DNA from: Rhizobiales bacterium UBA697 | Lineage (GTDB): Bacteria > Pseudomonadota > Alphaproteobacteria > Rhizobiales > Ancalomicrobiaceae | Assembly (NCBI GenBank): GCA_002298965.1 | Contig: DBMN01000248.1 | Coordinates: forward strand, 460 to 15,438 | Direction of reading: 5' to 3' | Length of the DNA stretch: 14,979 bases | Part shown: positions 13,623 to 14,979 of the stretch, piece after piece | Position numbering within the stretch: position 1 is the first letter of the stretch | Layout of the letters: the number at the start of each line of letters is the position of its first letter | Program-made: the position numbers and the translations under genes | Notes under the pieces: generated by a model | The model's input: only the letters and a program-made list of their open reading frames with translations | Database searches by the model: none | Told to the model about the DNA's origin: nothing

Positions 13623-13987
13623 CTGCACACATCCTGACCGTGGACGACTCCGCGTCCGTCCGCATGACCACCCGGCTGGCGCTGTCCGACGCCGGCTACA
13701 CCGTCACCGAGGCCGTCGACGGGCTCGACGGCCTCGCCAAGGCCCGCGCCCGGCGCTTCGACGCGATCGTCACCGATCTCAACATGCCGAACATGGACGG
13801 CCTGAAGATGATCGAGGAGATCCGCCGCCTGCCCAACTGCGTCGGCGTGCCGATCCTCTTCCTGACGACCGAATCCGACGCCGCGCTGAAGAGCCGCGCC
13901 AAGGCGGCCGGGGCCACGGCCTGGCTGACCAAGCCCTTCGAGCCGGCGCAGATGGTGAAACTCGTGAGCAGGGTGCTGGGACGATGA
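13619..13987 (+). CDS. cheY: CheY-type single-domain response regulator
   Basis: A 122-residue stand-alone receiver. All functional residues are present: D9/D10 in TVDDS, phospho-acceptor D53 in IVTDLNMPNMDG, T83 in FLTTE, and K105 in WLTKPF. A Trp (102) fills the position two residues before the TKP motif, near the switch aromatic of CheY. It has no output domain, so it acts by binding a partner: flagellar motor, phosphate sink or an ACF target. It overlaps STAS upstream and cheA downstream, both by ATGA, and is the obvious substrate of that kinase. Confidence 0.92.
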   Translation: MTAHILTVDDSASVRMTTRLALSDAGYTVTEAVDGLDGLAKARARRFDAIVTDLNMPNMDGLKMIEEIRRLPNCVGVPILFLTTESDAALKSRAKAAGATAWLTKPFEPAQMVKLVSRVLGR

Positions 13988-14979
13988 GCAGAGCCGATCC
14001 TCTCGACATGTTCCGCACCGAGGCCGCCGAGCTGCTCGAGCAGATCGAGCAGGGCCTGCTCGATCTCGAGCATCGGCTCGACGACCGCTCGCTGATCGAC
14101 GCCGTCTTCCGCGGCCTGCACACGCTGAAGGGCTCGGGGGCGATGTTCGGCTTCGACGCCCTCGCCGCCTTCACCCATCACTGCGAGACCGCCTTCGACG
14201 CGGTCCGCAAGGGTCACGCGCCGGCGAGCGTCGAGCTCGTCGCCGGCAGCCTCGCCCAGATCGCCATCACGCCGAACAACGCCAGCGTCGCCCCGGGCGG
14301 GACCCAGCTCTTCACCGCGACGCCGAAGGACAGCTACGGCAACACCGTGCCCAACGTGCCGCTGTCGGTCGCGTGGTCGGTGGCCGATGCCGCCGCGGGC
14401 ACCATCGAGGAGGACGGGACCTTCACGGCGGGGGCGACCGTCGGCTTCTTCCCGGACGCCGTCAAGGCGACCGCGTCGGGCCACACCGGCTTTGCGTCAA
14501 TCACTGTCGCCGCGCCGCTCCTCGCCCGAATCGCGATTGAGCCCGAAAACCCGACCGTGGCGCTGGGGCGTAAGGTGACGTTCAGCGCGCACGCCTTTCT
14601 GGCGAACGGCGTCGAGGTGCTCGGCCTGCCTGAGAACTGGACGCTGACGGGCGACGCCGGCGTGCTGAGCTCGACGGGCGAGTTCACCGCGGGCGCGGTC
14701 CCGGGCGTGTTCCCGAACGCCGTGCAGGTCAGCCTCGGGTCGATGACGGCATCGACCGGCGTCGTGCTGCCGGTCGACTTCGATTCCGACGGCATCGAGG
14801 ACGCGTGGGAGCTCGCCCACGGGCTCGATCCGACGAACCCGGCCGATGCGCACGAGGACCCGGACCACGACGGCCTGGACAACGCCGACGAGTTTCGCGC
14901 GGGGACCGATCCCCATGACGCCGACTCGGACGACGACGGCGTCCTCGACGGCAACGAGCCGCGCCCGTTCGAGGACACG
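13984..14979 (+). CDS. cheA: CheA N-terminal Hpt domain continuing into Big and TSP3 repeats (suspected chimera), runs off right edge
   Basis: Residues 1 to about 90 are a clear CheA P1/Hpt domain: FRTEAAELLEQIEQGLLDLE, then phospho-acceptor His46 in HTLKGSGAMFGF, then the start of the last helix (SVELVAGSL). From residue 91 the frame continues, without a stop, into unrelated sequence. Two Ig-like (Big-type) repeats follow: about 90-179 and 180-264, sharing LA-IAI-P-N--VA-G and G-FTAG---G-FP-AV. Then come thrombospondin type 3 calcium repeats (about 265-332) such as DFDSDGIEDAWE and DADSDDDGVLDG. These are modules of secreted proteins, yet there is no membrane segment between. CheA P2-P5 (kinase, CheW-like) are absent from the window. 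I treat the first 270 bases as genuine cheA and the rest as probably foreign or misjoined. The protein has no stop before the window end. Confidence 0.75.
   Translation, partial: MSRADPLDMFRTEAAELLEQIEQGLLDLEHRLDDRSLIDAVFRGLHTLKGSGAMFGFDALAAFTHHCETAFDAVRKGHAPASVELVAGSLAQIAITPNNASVAPGGTQLFTATPKDSYGNTVPNVPLSVAWSVADAAAGTIEEDGTFTAGATVGFFPDAVKATASGHTGFASITVAAPLLARIAIEPENPTVALGRKVTFSAHAFLANGVEVLGLPENWTLTGDAGVLSSTGEFTAGAVPGVFPNAVQVSLGSMTASTGVVLPVDFDSDGIEDAWELAHGLDPTNPADAHEDPDHDGLDNADEFRAGTDPHDADSDDDGVLDGNEPRPFEDT
14245..14262 (+). other. Probable chimeric junction inside cheA
   Basis: The Hpt helix breaks off at about codon 90-91 (14251-14256, CTCGCC). The first Big repeat begins LAQIAI here and the second begins LARIAI, so CTCGCC could belong to either source, as in a join at short shared sequence. 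After this point codons such as TTT, TCA, ACT, GGG and GCG become more frequent than in the preceding genes. Inferred; needs read evidence. Confidence 0.6.

Noticed and set aside
1..14979. CRISPR arrays, tRNA/rRNA genes, insertion sequences, phage attachment sites
   Set aside because: No regularly spaced repeats, no cloverleaf or rRNA-like stretches, and no transposase or integrase motifs were found on reading both strands.

Overview
The window is about 15 kb of GC-rich DNA, roughly 70% G+C by eye. It looks like an alphaproteobacterium, probably of the order Hyphomicrobiales (Rhizobiales). This rests on codon use (almost all third positions G or C), a Rhizobiales-style interspersed palindrome (1635-1754), and CtrA-type boxes (TTAA-N7-TTAA) upstream of the signalling genes. 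The species cannot be named from the sequence.

Left part (1-4216, all on the minus strand) is a pyruvate-sensing and uptake locus. It reads btsS-like LytS-type sensor kinase, then btsR-like LytTR response regulator (ATGA overlap), then a 393-bp gap with a palindromic repeat pair and a possible promoter, then cstA, a CstA/BtsT-family pyruvate transporter cut off by the left window edge. The kinase carries, in register and off by one, the four residues reported to bind pyruvate in E. coli BtsS.

Middle part (4371-8502, minus strand) is cell-envelope metabolism. A Tat-exported OpgD/OpgG-family glucan protein is followed by a two-gene operon with its own promoter: a cytochrome P450 and an LpxL/HtrB-type acyltransferase, again joined by an ATGA overlap. 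A long hairpin can cover the ribosome-binding site of the P450. Divergent from opgD is a YhhW-type pirin (8821-9525), preceded by a 19-bp-arm inverted repeat and followed by a strong intrinsic terminator.

About 630 bp without a gene (9606-10236) hold three small stem-loops with an identical nine-base loop, an AT-richer patch and a perfect CtrA box.

Right part (10237-14979, plus strand) is a signalling cluster in two transcription units. The first is a REC/HD-GYP cyclic-di-GMP phosphodiesterase overlapping a soluble, divergent chemoreceptor-like protein. The second is a STAS protein, CheY and the start of CheA, each joined to the next by an ATGA overlap. The logical product is a chemosensory array wired to c-di-GMP turnover and possibly under CtrA control.

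The final 0.73 kb is odd. Inside the last helix of the CheA Hpt domain (about 14254) the reading frame continues, without a stop, into Ig-like (Big) repeats and calcium-binding thrombospondin type 3 repeats typical of secreted proteins, with a change in codon use. The likeliest explanation is a chimeric join of two unrelated DNAs. If it is genuine it would be a very unusual protein.
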